From assembly GCF_021730305.1 (NCBI RefSeq), contig NZ_CP032674.1:2589001-2653000 (forward strand): a stretch of DNA of 64,000 nt. The letters run 5' to 3'. This document shows positions 1 to 8,597 of this stretch, piece by piece. A model generated the notes under the pieces. That model did not search any database and was not told the DNA's origin. It saw only the letters and a list, made by a program, of their open reading frames with translations. This DNA is from Xanthobacter sp. YC-JY1. Lineage in GTDB: Bacteria; Pseudomonadota; Alphaproteobacteria; Rhizobiales; Xanthobacteraceae. The position numbers were made by a program, and so were the translations under genes. The stretch's first letter is position 1, and the number at the start of each line of letters is the position of its first letter.

Positions 1-25
1 CAACATGATCCCCTCCGGGACAAAC

Positions 26-883
26 TCAGGCGACTTCCGAAAAGTCGTGGAATTTCAACCGCAAAGCCGTAGCAACGGGGCCGGGGACACCGGTTCCCAC
101 AGGTGTGCCGTCGATCATCACGACCGGCATGATGACCGTGGTCGCGGCCGAGATGAAGGCCTCGTCGGCCGCGTGGGCCTCCGCCACCGTGAACGGTCGC
201 TCCTCGATCTTATAGCCAAGGTCCGCCGCCACCTCGAACGCCACGGTGCGGGTGATTCCCCTGAGGATGCCGCTGTCTGCCGGACGCGTGACGATGGTGC
301 GGTCGGCGGTCACGATCCAGGCGTTGGTGGAGGCGCCCTCGGTTACATAACCGTCGGCATCGACGAACCATGCCTCGCGCGCGCCGGCCTCCTTCGCCAT
401 CTGCTTGGCGAGCACGTTCGGCAGCAGGGAAACGCTCTTGATGTCGACGCGCGGCCAGCGATTCTCCGGCACGGTGATGACGGCGACGCCCTTGCGCGCC
501 AGCGCCTCCTGCGCCTCCCGGTCGGTGCGGCGGGCGGTGACGACCACGGAGGGGGCGGTGTCCGGCGCCGGAAAGGCGTGGTCCCGCCGCGCGACGCCGC
601 GCGTCACCTGCAGATAGACCATGCCATTGCGCACGCCGTTGCGCCGCACCACCTCGCGGAGCACGGCGGACAGCGCCGCCCGTGACATGGGCGCTGCAAT
701 GAACAGCTCCCGCAGGGAGCGGTCGAGCCGGTCGAGATGGCGGCGTTCGTCCACCAGCCGGCCGCCGAGCACTTCGCAGACCTCATAGACGCCATCGGCG
801 AATTGATAGCCGCGATCCTCCACATGCACGCTGGCGTCGCGGTGGGGGAGATAGCGTCCGTTGACGTAGGCGATGCGCGACAT
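26..883 (-). CDS. dat: D-amino-acid aminotransferase (class IV PLP enzyme)
   Basis: Predicted cytosolic PLP enzyme that swaps amino groups between D-amino acids and 2-oxo acids, giving D-Ala/D-Glu for peptidoglycan. The 285-residue product is the usual length for fold-type IV aminotransferases. It starts MSRIAYVNGRYLP and carries the family's EDRGYQFADGVYE stretch near residue 25, the PLP lysine context DIKSVSLLPNVLAKQ near residue 145, and the YVTEGASTNAW motif just after it. The reading frame is open far upstream, but homology starts at this ATG. It lies 14 bp downstream of trkH and may be its last cotranscribed gene. A branched-chain or 4-amino-4-deoxychorismate-type class IV enzyme is the alternative; the motif set favours Dat. 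Confidence 0.88.
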   Translation of the reverse strand: MSRIAYVNGRYLPHRDASVHVEDRGYQFADGVYEVCEVLGGRLVDERRHLDRLDRSLRELFIAAPMSRAALSAVLREVVRRNGVRNGMVYLQVTRGVARRDHAFPAPDTAPSVVVTARRTDREAQEALARKGVAVITVPENRWPRVDIKSVSLLPNVLAKQMAKEAGAREAWFVDADGYVTEGASTNAWIVTADRTIVTRPADSGILRGITRTVAFEVAADLGYKIEERPFTVAEAHAADEAFISAATTVIMPVVMIDGTPVGTGVPGPVATALRLKFHDFSEVA

Positions 884-897
884 GGCTGCGTCGGCCC

Positions 898-2310
898 TCA
901 GGTGCGCCAGATGGCGAGATGGATGAAGACGAAAAGCCCGATGATCTCCAGCCGCCCCGCGACCATGCCGATGCCGGCGACCAGCACCGAGCCCCACGGC
1001 AGGGAGGAGATCGCAGGCCAGCCGCCGCCCGCGGCGTCGTAGACCGGGCCGGTATTGGTGACGACCGCCGCCGCCGCCGCCAGCGCGGCATCCAGCGAGG
1101 GCAAACCCGGGCTCAGCGCGATCACGCACAGGCCATACAGGAAAGCGAGGCTCGCAGCCCCCGCCCAGACGCCCCGCATGGCCGAGCCGACACCGCCCTC
1201 CAACGACGAAGGCAGGACGATGTGCGGATAGACGAGGCGCAGGAGATCGCCCCGCGTGCGCAGCAGGATGGCGCGTAGGCGCAGCATCTTCAGCCCGCCC
1301 GCCACCGACAGTGCCCCGCCGCCCAGCAGCACCACGAGGATGACGAGGCCGAGCGGCAGGTTGGCATAGGTGCCTTCGTGCGGGCCGATGCCGCTGGTGG
1401 AGATCAACGAGGCGGCGGTGAACAGGCCGTCGCGCACCGCGTCCACCGACGACATCTCGTCGGTCCGGAACAGCAGGGCTCCGAGGATGATGCCGAGCAC
1501 CATCCACCAGCCAATGATGACGAGACTTTCCACCTGCTCCGGCGCGGCATTGATGCGGCGGGTGATCAGCGCCCGGTGCCAGCGCACGCTGGTGGCGCTG
1601 AAGATGAGGAAGGGCAGCAGCAGCCACTTGGGCGTCTCGTCCAGCGCCAGCGCCAACTGGGCCTCCGGCGGCAGGTGCGCGCCGGCCGAGACCACGGCGG
1701 TCGCAAGCGTGAAGGCCACATAGATGGTTTCACCCGAGGCCAGCAGCACGAGCATGGCCAGCACGGTCGCCCCGAAATAGGCGGGGGCGATCTCGCGCAG
1801 CACTCGCACCAGGTCCACCACATCGAGCGCGGAGCCGCCCCGCGGGGTCCGGTCGGGCAGGCCGCCAAGGCCCGCCGGCGCCAGCACGGCTACCGCGGTG
1901 ACTACGGTCAAGAGACCGCCGGCCCATTGCAGCAGGCCGAGGAAGACGTAGAGGCTCGCCGGCCCCTGATGGAGTGCGGTGAGGCCGGTCGCGGTGAAAG
2001 CGGAGAGCGCCTCGAACCAGGCCTGAAGCGGCGACAGGCCGGAGACGACGGCCACCGCCGGCGTCGCCATCAGCGGCAGCACCAGCCACATGCAGGCCAC
2101 CAGCGCCACGGCCCCTGACCGCGTCAGGCGCATCTCCAGCCCGTGGGTGGTGAAGCGCAGCAGGCCGGCGAGGAACAGGCAGAAGCCGGACGTGGCGAGC
2201 CACACGGCCACCGGCCCCGTGCCGGTGCGCGCGGCAACCGCCATCGGCAGGAGCGCGAACGCCCCGATGGCGGCGATGCCGGCGGCAAGCGGGCGGGCGG
2301 CGTTGGCCAT
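898..2310 (-). CDS. trkH: TrkH-family potassium uptake membrane protein
   Basis: Integral membrane ion-conducting subunit of a Trk-type K+ uptake system (470 aa). Many hydrophobic helices run through the protein, with the Trk/Ktr P-loop style segments visible (for example FTATGLTALHQGP near residue 110 and STSGIGPHEGTY near residue 290). The frame is open upstream for 149 codons, but MANAARPLAAG is the first start followed by a membrane helix, so I chose it. It sits 23 bp downstream of trkA, the cytosolic gating subunit, so the two should be co-expressed. The short N-terminus resembles the smaller TrkH/KtrB-like versions of alphaproteobacteria. Membrane location is clear; substrate is inferred from family and the trkA neighbour. 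Confidence 0.88.
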   Translation of the reverse strand: MANAARPLAAGIAAIGAFALLPMAVAARTGTGPVAVWLATSGFCLFLAGLLRFTTHGLEMRLTRSGAVALVACMWLVLPLMATPAVAVVSGLSPLQAWFEALSAFTATGLTALHQGPASLYVFLGLLQWAGGLLTVVTAVAVLAPAGLGGLPDRTPRGGSALDVVDLVRVLREIAPAYFGATVLAMLVLLASGETIYVAFTLATAVVSAGAHLPPEAQLALALDETPKWLLLPFLIFSATSVRWHRALITRRINAAPEQVESLVIIGWWMVLGIILGALLFRTDEMSSVDAVRDGLFTAASLISTSGIGPHEGTYANLPLGLVILVVLLGGGALSVAGGLKMLRLRAILLRTRGDLLRLVYPHIVLPSSLEGGVGSAMRGVWAGAASLAFLYGLCVIALSPGLPSLDAALAAAAAVVTNTGPVYDAAGGGWPAISSLPWGSVLVAGIGMVAGRLEIIGLFVFIHLAIWRT

Positions 2311-2333
2311 GGGTCGGGAACCTTGAGGTCGGT

Positions 2334-3710
2334 TCAGAAGAATTCGAGGGCCACGCGGAACAGCTGCTCCACGCGCTTGATGCGATCGGCGAGGGCGAAC
2401 AGCACCACCCGGTCGTGGGCGCGGACGACGAAATCGCCGCGTGGCAGCAGCACCTGCCCGTTGCGCACCACGGCACCGATGCGCAGCCCGTCCAGCAGGC
2501 CGAGATCGCGCAGAGGCTTGCCCACCAGCGGCGAGGTTTCCAGCGCCTCCGCCTCGATCATCTCGCCCGAACCGTCGAGCAGCGCATGGACGCCGCGGAT
2601 GCGCCCGCGCCGCACGTGCTGGAGCACCTTGGAGACGGTGATCTGGCGCGGATTCACATGGGCGTCGATGCCGAGGCCGCGGGCGAAGGTGGCGTAGCCC
2701 TGCTCGTTGAGCAGAGCCAGAATGCGCTTCGCCCCCACCTGCTTGGAGAGCAGGCACGAGAGGATGTTGATCCGGTCGTCGTTGGTGAGGGCGATCATGG
2801 TGTCCGCCTCCCCCACCCCCGCCTCGTCGAGGATGGCCCGTTCCAGCGCGTCGCCATTCAGCACGACGGTGCGGCGCAGTTCCTCGGCGATGGCCTGCGA
2901 GCGCTCGCGCGAGGACTCGATCAGTTTCACGCGGGCGGCCGCGTTGCGCTTCTCCAGCTCGTTCGCGACGTAGTAGCCGATGTTGCCGCCGCCGGCGATG
3001 ACGATGCGCTGGGCCGGCACCTCGTCATGGCCGAACAGGGAGAGCGTGCGCTGCACGTGGTCGGCCTGGGCGACGAAATAGACGAGGTCACCGGTGAGAA
3101 GCTGGTCGTTGGAGCGCGGCACGAAGCTGCGCCCGGCCCGGCTCACCGCGACGATGGTCGCCTGGATGTCCGGGAAAAGCTCGGTCAGCTGCTTGAGCGG
3201 CGTGTCCACCACCGGGCAGTCCTCGGTGCAGGACACGCCGACGATCACCACCGCCCCGTCCGAGAAGCTCACCGTATCGGAAGCACCGGGCAAGGAGAGG
3301 CGGCGCAGCACCATCTCGCCCACCTCCACCTCGGGGGAGATGATGACGTCGATGGGCAGCTGGTCACGGGAGAACAGGTCGCGCCATTCGGGGGCAAGAT
3401 AGGTCTGGGCGCGGATGCGGGCGAGCTTGGTCGGCACGTTGAACAAAGCATGGCCCACCTGGCAGGCCACCATGTTCACCTCGTCGTGGAGGGTCACGGC
3501 GATGAGCATGTCCGCCTGCTCGATGCCCGCGCGGGCGAGCACGTCCGGATGGGACCCCTGCCCCACCACGCCGCGCACGTCGAGCTGTTCCGTCACCATC
3601 TGGATGCGGCGCGGGGACGTGTCGATGATGGACACGTCGTTCTGCTCACCGGCGAGGCGCTCGGCAATGCCGAACCCCACCTGGCCCGCGCCGCAGATCA
3701 CGACCTTCAT
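2334..3710 (-). CDS. trkA: Trk potassium uptake regulatory subunit TrkA
   Basis: Cytosolic NAD(H)/nucleotide-binding gating subunit that binds TrkH. The 458-residue protein has the classic duplicated RCK layout: a first Rossmann unit starting MKVVICGAGQVGFGIAERL at residue 1 and a second starting RIVIAGGGNIGYYVANEL near residue 232, each followed by a TrkA-C-type domain. The length matches E. coli TrkA (458 aa). In many rhizobia trkA follows ntrX directly, and the same order is seen here (ntrY-ntrX-trkA-trkH). A 108-bp gap separates it from ntrX; this holds only a weak 6-bp GC stem (CCCCGG/CCGGGG, near 3797-3814), so read-through from ntrX is possible. Confidence 0.95.
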   Translation of the reverse strand: MKVVICGAGQVGFGIAERLAGEQNDVSIIDTSPRRIQMVTEQLDVRGVVGQGSHPDVLARAGIEQADMLIAVTLHDEVNMVACQVGHALFNVPTKLARIRAQTYLAPEWRDLFSRDQLPIDVIISPEVEVGEMVLRRLSLPGASDTVSFSDGAVVIVGVSCTEDCPVVDTPLKQLTELFPDIQATIVAVSRAGRSFVPRSNDQLLTGDLVYFVAQADHVQRTLSLFGHDEVPAQRIVIAGGGNIGYYVANELEKRNAAARVKLIESSRERSQAIAEELRRTVVLNGDALERAILDEAGVGEADTMIALTNDDRINILSCLLSKQVGAKRILALLNEQGYATFARGLGIDAHVNPRQITVSKVLQHVRRGRIRGVHALLDGSGEMIEAEALETSPLVGKPLRDLGLLDGLRIGAVVRNGQVLLPRGDFVVRAHDRVVLFALADRIKRVEQLFRVALEFF

Positions 3711-3818
3711 GAACCCTCCCCCCGGCGCCCGGCCACCTCGGATCAGCGGACCGAACGCACCGATGCAGCCCCCTTTTCGGGCACCCCGTCAACCCGCCCC
3801 GGCCACGTCCGGGGACCT

Positions 3819-5186
3819 TCAACCTACGCCGAGAGCCTTAAGCTTTCGATGAAGGGCCGAGCGCTCCATGCCGACGAATTCGGCAGTCCGCGAGATGTTG
3901 CCGCCAAAACGGTTGATCTGGGCGGCGAGATATTCGCGCTCGAACACCTCGCGCGCCTCGCGAAGCGGCAGGCCCATGAGGTGCTCGCCGCCATTGCCGT
4001 TGGGAAGCGTGGGCACCAGCGCGCCCACGTCCGGCGGCAGCATGGCGGCGGTGATGGTCGCCTCCGGGTCGCCACCGGCGAGAATGAGCAGCCGCTCCAC
4101 GTTGTTGCGCAGCTGGCGCACGTTGCCCGGCCAGTCGTGGGATTGCAGCACCGCCATGGCGTCCTCGCCAATGGGCCGGCGCGGCAGGCCGGTGGTCTGG
4201 GAGATGCTGTCGAGGAAGAAGTCCACGAGGTCGGGAATGTCCTCGCGCCGCTCGGCCAGCGGGGGCACGCGGATCGGCACCACCGACAGGCGGTGGTAGA
4301 GATCCTCGCGGAAGCGCCCCTTGGCGATTTCCTCCTCCAGGTTGCGCCCGGTGGAGGAGATGATGCGCACGTCCACCGTCACCTTGTCGTTGGAGCCAAC
4401 GCGGGTGAAGGTCTGCTCCACCAGCACGCGCAACACGCGGTTCTGCGTCTCGCGCGGCATGTCGGCGATCTCGTCGAGGAACAGCGTGCCGCCGTGCGCC
4501 TCTTCGAGCGCTCCGCGCTTCTGCTCCCGCCCCTCCCCTTCCGCGACGCCGAACAGCTCGAACTCCAGCCGCTCCGGCGTCATGGCGGCGGAATTGAGCA
4601 CCACGAATGGCCCCTGCGCGCGACCGGAGACGCTGTGTATGAGGCGGGCGGTCAGCTCCTTGCCCGAGCCGGAGGGGCCGACGATGAGGATGCGGCTGTT
4701 GGTGGGGCCGACCCGCTCGATGGTGCCCTTCAGCTGCTGAATCGCGCTGGAGCGGCCGATGAGGATGCGTCCATGCGGCGTGAGCTGCTTCAGCTCCTTC
4801 AGCTCGCGCTTGAGGCGCAGGGTCTCCAGCGCGCGCTCGGTGACCATCACCAGCCGGTCGGCATTGAACGGCTTCTCGATGAAGTCGTAGGCGCCCCGCT
4901 TGATGGCGGCGACCGCGGTCTCGATGTTGCCGTGGCCGGAGATCATCACCACCGGCAGGTCCGGATGCTGCGACTTGATCTCGTTGAGCAGTTCCAGGCC
5001 ATCGAGGCGGCTGCCCTGCAGCCAGATGTCGAGGAACACGAGATTCGGCCTGCGCGTGGCGATGGCGCCGAGCGCGCCGTCGGCATCCCGGGCGGTTCGG
5101 GCGGAATAGCCCTCGTCTTCCAGAATGCCGGCGACCAGCTCGCCGATATCGGCTTCGTCATCGACGATGAGGATGTCCATGGCCAT
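3819..5186 (-). CDS. ntrX: Nitrogen regulation response regulator NtrX
   Basis: Cytosolic response regulator partnered with NtrY (455 aa). It has an N-terminal receiver domain (DDEADIGEL at residues 8-16; phosphoacceptor in LVFLDIWLQGS near residue 54), a central AAA+ domain with Walker A GPSGSGKE and Walker B TLFLDEIADM, and a C-terminal Fis-type helix-turn-helix (GGNISRTAEFVGMERSALHR). The loop that should read GAFTGA is replaced by EGEGREQKRGALEEA (coded near 4501-4555), so contact with sigma-54 is not expected; this is known for alphaproteobacterial NtrX. It starts 3 bp after the ntrY stop codon, so the two are translationally linked. Confidence 0.96.
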   Translation of the reverse strand: MAMDILIVDDEADIGELVAGILEDEGYSARTARDADGALGAIATRRPNLVFLDIWLQGSRLDGLELLNEIKSQHPDLPVVMISGHGNIETAVAAIKRGAYDFIEKPFNADRLVMVTERALETLRLKRELKELKQLTPHGRILIGRSSAIQQLKGTIERVGPTNSRILIVGPSGSGKELTARLIHSVSGRAQGPFVVLNSAAMTPERLEFELFGVAEGEGREQKRGALEEAHGGTLFLDEIADMPRETQNRVLRVLVEQTFTRVGSNDKVTVDVRIISSTGRNLEEEIAKGRFREDLYHRLSVVPIRVPPLAERREDIPDLVDFFLDSISQTTGLPRRPIGEDAMAVLQSHDWPGNVRQLRNNVERLLILAGGDPEATITAAMLPPDVGALVPTLPNGNGGEHLMGLPLREAREVFEREYLAAQINRFGGNISRTAEFVGMERSALHRKLKALGVG

Positions 5187-5189
5187 GGA

Positions 5190-7421
5190 TCAGGCCCTCC
5201 CTGCTTGAGGGACCGGTTGCGCCCCGCCCGCGCCGGCCGGTGGTAGACCATCCGCCCGCATGCGGAGCCTGATCCAGGCGCCGCGACCCTCGGGCGAATC
5301 GTTGAGTTCAATGCCGCCGCCGTGCTCTTCCATGATCTTGCCGACGATGGCGAGGCCGAGCCCCGTCCCCTTCTCGCGCGTGGTCACATAGGGCTCCAGC
5401 AGGCGGCTGCGTTTCTCGCGCGGCAGGCCCGCGCCGTTGTCGATGACGTCGATCAGGAGATCCTCCCCCGCCGCGGTGACGCGGACGCGGATGCGGCCCT
5501 TACCGCGCTCGGCGTCCGGGACAGCCTCGATGGCTTCCGCGGCGTTCTTGAGAATGTTGGTCAGTGCCTGGCTGATGAGCCGGCGGTCGAAGCGGGCCGG
5601 CTGCGCGGCGGGCAGCTCGGCCTCAAAGGTGACGTCGGGATGTCCGACGCGCATGAGGAACACCGCCTGCCGGACGGTCTCTGCAAGATCCTGCGCATCC
5701 ACCACGGGCTTGGGCATCCGGGCGAAGGAGGAGAATTCGTCCACCATGCGGCCGATGTCGCCCACCTGCCGGATGATGGTGTCCGTGCACTGGTCGAACA
5801 CGTCGCGATCCTGGGTGATGTGGCGGCCATACTTGCGCTTCAGCCGCTCGGCCGAGAGCTGGATGGGGGTGAGCGGATTCTTGATCTCGTGGGCGATGCG
5901 CCGCGCCACGTCCGCCCACGCCGAGGTGCGCTGCGCGGTGATGAGGGCGGTGATGTCGTCGAGGGTCACCACCCAGCCATGGGCCTCGGCCCCCGACTGC
6001 TCGGTGGTGACGCGCATGGCGAAGACACGTTCGCGACCGTCGCGCTGTACGGTGATGTTGCCCTGCACCGCCCGCTGTCCGGCGCCGCGGGCCTCCTCCA
6101 GCAGGGCCGAGGTCTCGGGCACCACCTCGGCGAGCGGCCGCCCGAGCCCCTCGGCCTCGGTCACGCCGAGAAGGCGCTCGGCCGAGAGGTTCAGGATGGT
6201 GACCCGCGCATCGGCATCGATGCCGATCACGCCCGCGCCGACGCCGGAGAGCACCGCCTCGGTGAAGCGGCGGCGGCTGTCCATCTGGTCGCGGGCGCTG
6301 ACGAGAGCGTTACGCTGGGTCTTCAGCTCGCCGGTCATCTTGTTGAAGGTCTCGCCGAGGGTGGCGAGATCGCCTTCGGCGCGGTTCACCGGCACCTGGA
6401 TGTCGAGATTGCCCTTGGCCACGCGATCCGCCGCCCACATCAGCCGGCGGATGGGCGCCACCAGCCATTTGGAGAAGGTGACGCCGAGCCACACCGCCGA
6501 CAGCAGAACGATGAGCGTGACGATGGAATACATGGCAGCGAAGGCGAGCTGGACGCTGAAGCGCCGCTGCTCCAGCGCGCGATAGTCGGCCAGCGTGTCG
6601 CTCGTCACCTTCAGGTAGCCCAGCACGCGCGGGTCGATGGGGCGGGCAACATAGAGGAAGAGATCGTCGAAGCCGGTGAGCGGGACCACGGCGCCCACAT
6701 AGTCGGCATCCACATAGATGATGGGCTGCTCGGCGGTGGCCTCGTTGATGGCGATGTTGGCGGGGACGAGGAATTCCCGTCCCGTGCGCAGGTTTGCCCG
6801 CTCCACCACGGAGAGGTCGCGGTGGATGATCTGGGCGCCCGGCACGTTGCGCAGGGCCGCCTGGGCGGTCAGCACCTGGCGGAACTTGTCGATGTCCGTG
6901 TCATAGAGATTTTTCTGCTGCGACAAATCGTTGGCCATGGCCAGCGCGTCGCCGCGGATCGACAGCGCGTGCTCCCGCACATAGGTCTGCGCCACCGAGG
7001 AGGCCGAGCCGACGATCTCCTGCGTGCGCTCGGAGAAATAGCGGTCGAGGGTCCGGTCGAGGGTGAAGCTGGCCACCAGCGCCACCACCACGGCAGGCAC
7101 CACGGCGACGATGGCAAACAGGCCTATGATGCGCACATGGAGGCGCGAGGCTGCACGTCCGCGCGCCCGCGCCTGCCAGATGCGCCAGACCTCACGCCCG
7201 ATAATGCCGAGCAGCGCGACCGCGGCAACCGCCGATGACGCGAGGGCCGCAATCGTCACCGTCGGCGTCGGAACGATGGAGGTGAGCCCCATGATGACGG
7301 CGAAGGTGGCAATCGCCAAAACCAGCGAGAGCACCACCACGACGGGCGCGAACAGGCGGGCGAACAGACTGCGCCGCGGCCTCACGTCTCTTGCGGCGTA
7401 CCCGACCGGCTCATCGTTCAT
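5190..7421 (-). CDS. ntrY: Nitrogen regulation sensor histidine kinase NtrY
   Basis: Inner-membrane sensor kinase for NtrX, 743 aa, the family's usual size. Hydrophobic helices lie near residues 20-45, 50-75, 95-115 and 285-305, enclosing a periplasmic sensor region of about 170 residues. These are followed by a HAMP domain (RLMWAADRVAKGNLD), a PAS domain (about 375-480), the H-box [13 protein letters not shown] with the phospho-accepting histidine at about residue 511, and a HATPase_c domain (VIDNGAGLP; GTGLGLAIV). ntrX follows 3 bp downstream. Its upstream gap (7422-7662) separates it from modA and contains a 22-bp near-palindrome, so it probably has its own promoter. Confidence 0.96.
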   Translation of the reverse strand: MNDEPVGYAARDVRPRRSLFARLFAPVVVVLSLVLAIATFAVIMGLTSIVPTPTVTIAALASSAVAAVALLGIIGREVWRIWQARARGRAASRLHVRIIGLFAIVAVVPAVVVALVASFTLDRTLDRYFSERTQEIVGSASSVAQTYVREHALSIRGDALAMANDLSQQKNLYDTDIDKFRQVLTAQAALRNVPGAQIIHRDLSVVERANLRTGREFLVPANIAINEATAEQPIIYVDADYVGAVVPLTGFDDLFLYVARPIDPRVLGYLKVTSDTLADYRALEQRRFSVQLAFAAMYSIVTLIVLLSAVWLGVTFSKWLVAPIRRLMWAADRVAKGNLDIQVPVNRAEGDLATLGETFNKMTGELKTQRNALVSARDQMDSRRRFTEAVLSGVGAGVIGIDADARVTILNLSAERLLGVTEAEGLGRPLAEVVPETSALLEEARGAGQRAVQGNITVQRDGRERVFAMRVTTEQSGAEAHGWVVTLDDITALITAQRTSAWADVARRIAHEIKNPLTPIQLSAERLKRKYGRHITQDRDVFDQCTDTIIRQVGDIGRMVDEFSSFARMPKPVVDAQDLAETVRQAVFLMRVGHPDVTFEAELPAAQPARFDRRLISQALTNILKNAAEAIEAVPDAERGKGRIRVRVTAAGEDLLIDVIDNGAGLPREKRSRLLEPYVTTREKGTGLGLAIVGKIMEEHGGGIELNDSPEGRGAWIRLRMRADGLPPAGAGGAQPVPQAGRA

Positions 7422-7566
7422 GTGTGCCTGACCGTCCCAACGCTACCGGCCGCGCGACGACTCGCGCAGTCCAGAGTGATGCAGTGGAACGACACTGGTG
7501 CAAAAATGTGACAGACGCATCCCCCATCCACGGTATTTGTGGCGAGGGCGCAAAAGGCCGGTAGCC

Positions 7567-7588
7567 GGGTCAGCGAATTCGCCGACCC
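7567..7588. promoter_or_regulatory. Near-perfect 22-bp palindrome upstream of ntrY
   Basis: Outer arms GGGTC (7567-7571) and GACCC (7584-7588) flank a perfect inner palindrome GCGAATTCGC (7573-7582) with one mismatched position on each side. It lies 146 bp before the ntrY start and 75 bp after the modA stop. It could be an operator for an ntrY promoter or part of a modA 3' structure; nothing in the sequence decides between them. Confidence 0.4.
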
Positions 7589-7610
7589 GTCCGCTCTGTT
7601 TGTGGGCCAA

Positions 7611-7625
7611 GGCGCCGAAGGCGCC
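7611..7625 (-). terminator. Hairpin downstream of modA
   Basis: GGCGCC at 7611-7616 and again at 7620-7625 form a 6-bp GC stem around the loop GAA, about 40 bp after the modA stop codon. There is no clear uridine tract on the minus strand, so it is a weak intrinsic terminator at best. Confidence 0.35.
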
Positions 7626-7662
7626 CTTCCCTTAAGTGGGCCGGCGAAACGTCACGATCGAA

Positions 7663-8478
7663 TCAGCGCGCGGCGGGCAGCGTGACCGGAATGAAGCCAA
7701 AATCCGACAGGGTCTTCTGGCCGGCCGGCGAGAGTATGTACATGGCGAAGTCGGCGGCCGGCAGGGATGCCGTATTGGCGAGCGTCAGCCCGTATTCCGG
7801 CCCGACCGCGAGATCACGCGGCAGCGCCACCACCTTGTACCGGCCGGGCTCTGCCTTGCTCATCTCCTGGGTGCCCGAGCAGTAGTAGATCGCCACGTCC
7901 GCGCTCTTGTCACCGAGAGCCACGGCCAGCCGGTGGCGGCCGTTGAGCGGCCCGGTGGTCGCCGCGCCGCCGAATACCTGCTGGGCCTTTCCGCTCAAGG
8001 TGGCGAAGGCGCCGGGGTGCTGCTTGTCGATCAGCGCAAACAGCTCCCACGTATAGTCGCCGCCCGGATCCGCCTTGGGCGTCGACGTGGCCAAGCGGAT
8101 GTCCGGCTTCAGAAGGGTCTCGACCAGCGCGTCGGATGCCAGCGCCGGCCCATCGGCCAGGGCAATGGCGCACAAAGCGTTGCGGGCGAACAGGACACTG
8201 TCGCTGGCAAGGCCCTTGTCCGTCAGCGCCTGCGCGTGGGGCAGAGCGGCGGAAGCGAAGATGTCGAAGGCGCCGCCGTTTTCCAGCTCGGTCCTGAGCA
8301 CCCCGGACGGTCCCCATTTGGTGGAGACGTGATCCTTGGGGTGGCTCCGCCCATAGTCCGCGATCATCGCGTTGAAGGCGCCGGTGAGGCTGCCCGCTGC
8401 GACGAGGCGGATATCCTCCGCGCGGGACGCGGCGGCGGAAAGGCAAAGAAAAACAACGGCGCAAATGCGGGCGCGCAT
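7663..8478 (-). CDS. modA: Molybdate-type ABC transporter substrate-binding protein (ModA family)
   Basis: Predicted periplasmic binding protein for molybdate or a related oxyanion (271 aa). A signal peptide (MRARICAVVFLCLSAAASRA, then ED) is followed by the family's opening VAAGSLTGAFNAMIADY and the segment GPSGVLRTELENGGAFDIFAS. I chose this ATG because it begins the signal peptide and has a CGGAG ribosome-binding site 8 bases upstream; the frame runs 28 codons further. No modB or modC is near, so the permease must lie elsewhere. It separates ntrC from ntrY, which are often adjacent in rhizobia. A ModE-box-like palindrome lies 30-53 bp upstream of the start codon. A tungstate- or sulfate-type ligand cannot be excluded. 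Confidence 0.8.
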   Translation of the reverse strand: MRARICAVVFLCLSAAASRAEDIRLVAAGSLTGAFNAMIADYGRSHPKDHVSTKWGPSGVLRTELENGGAFDIFASAALPHAQALTDKGLASDSVLFARNALCAIALADGPALASDALVETLLKPDIRLATSTPKADPGGDYTWELFALIDKQHPGAFATLSGKAQQVFGGAATTGPLNGRHRLAVALGDKSADVAIYYCSGTQEMSKAEPGRYKVVALPRDLAVGPEYGLTLANTASLPAADFAMYILSPAGQKTLSDFGFIPVTLPAAR

Positions 8479-8507
8479 GGCAAGGCTCCGAAATGAACAG
8501 GCGAACA

Positions 8508-8531
8508 AGCTATATTCATTCGGATATATCG
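8508..8531 (-). promoter_or_regulatory. ModE-box-like operator over the modA promoter
   Basis: The inverted half-sites AGCTATAT (8508-8515) and ATATATCG (8524-8531) are 8 bp apart and match in 6 of 8 positions. The layout is that of the E. coli modA operator as I recall it (CGTTATAT, 8 bases, ACATAACG). On the minus strand the box covers the spacer and -10 area of a candidate promoter: TTGACG (8542-8537), 17 bases, then TGAATA. This position fits repression by molybdate-loaded ModE. The match was made by eye. Confidence 0.6.
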
Positions 8532-8545
8532 TTGCCGTCAATAAA

Positions 8546-8570
8546 CCCCGCGGATGGGACACCCGCGGGG
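8546..8570 (-). terminator. Rho-independent terminator of ntrC
   Basis: CCCCGCGG (8546-8553) pairs with CCGCGGGG (8563-8570) around a 9-base loop, 28 bp after the ntrC stop. On the minus strand the stem is followed by TTTAT. The candidate modA -35 element begins within the next few bases, so the end of the ntr transcript and the modA promoter are packed together. Confidence 0.7.
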
Positions 8571-8597
8571 CGTGTGCGTCGCCTCAAGACGTGGGGA

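Noticed and set aside
884-1627. Longer aminotransferase start at 1627
   Set aside because: The added residues are antisense-like Arg/His/Gly sequence within trkH; the enzyme family starts at the 883 ATG.
2415-5246. 943-codon open frame on the plus strand across trkA and ntrX
   Set aside because: It lies antisense to two clear genes, is rich in His, Arg, Ala and Gly, and has no domain pattern. GC-rich codon use keeps the antisense frame open.
5322-7238. 638-codon plus-strand frame opposite ntrY
   Set aside because: Same cause: a shadow of ntrY with a composition of random GC-rich sequence.
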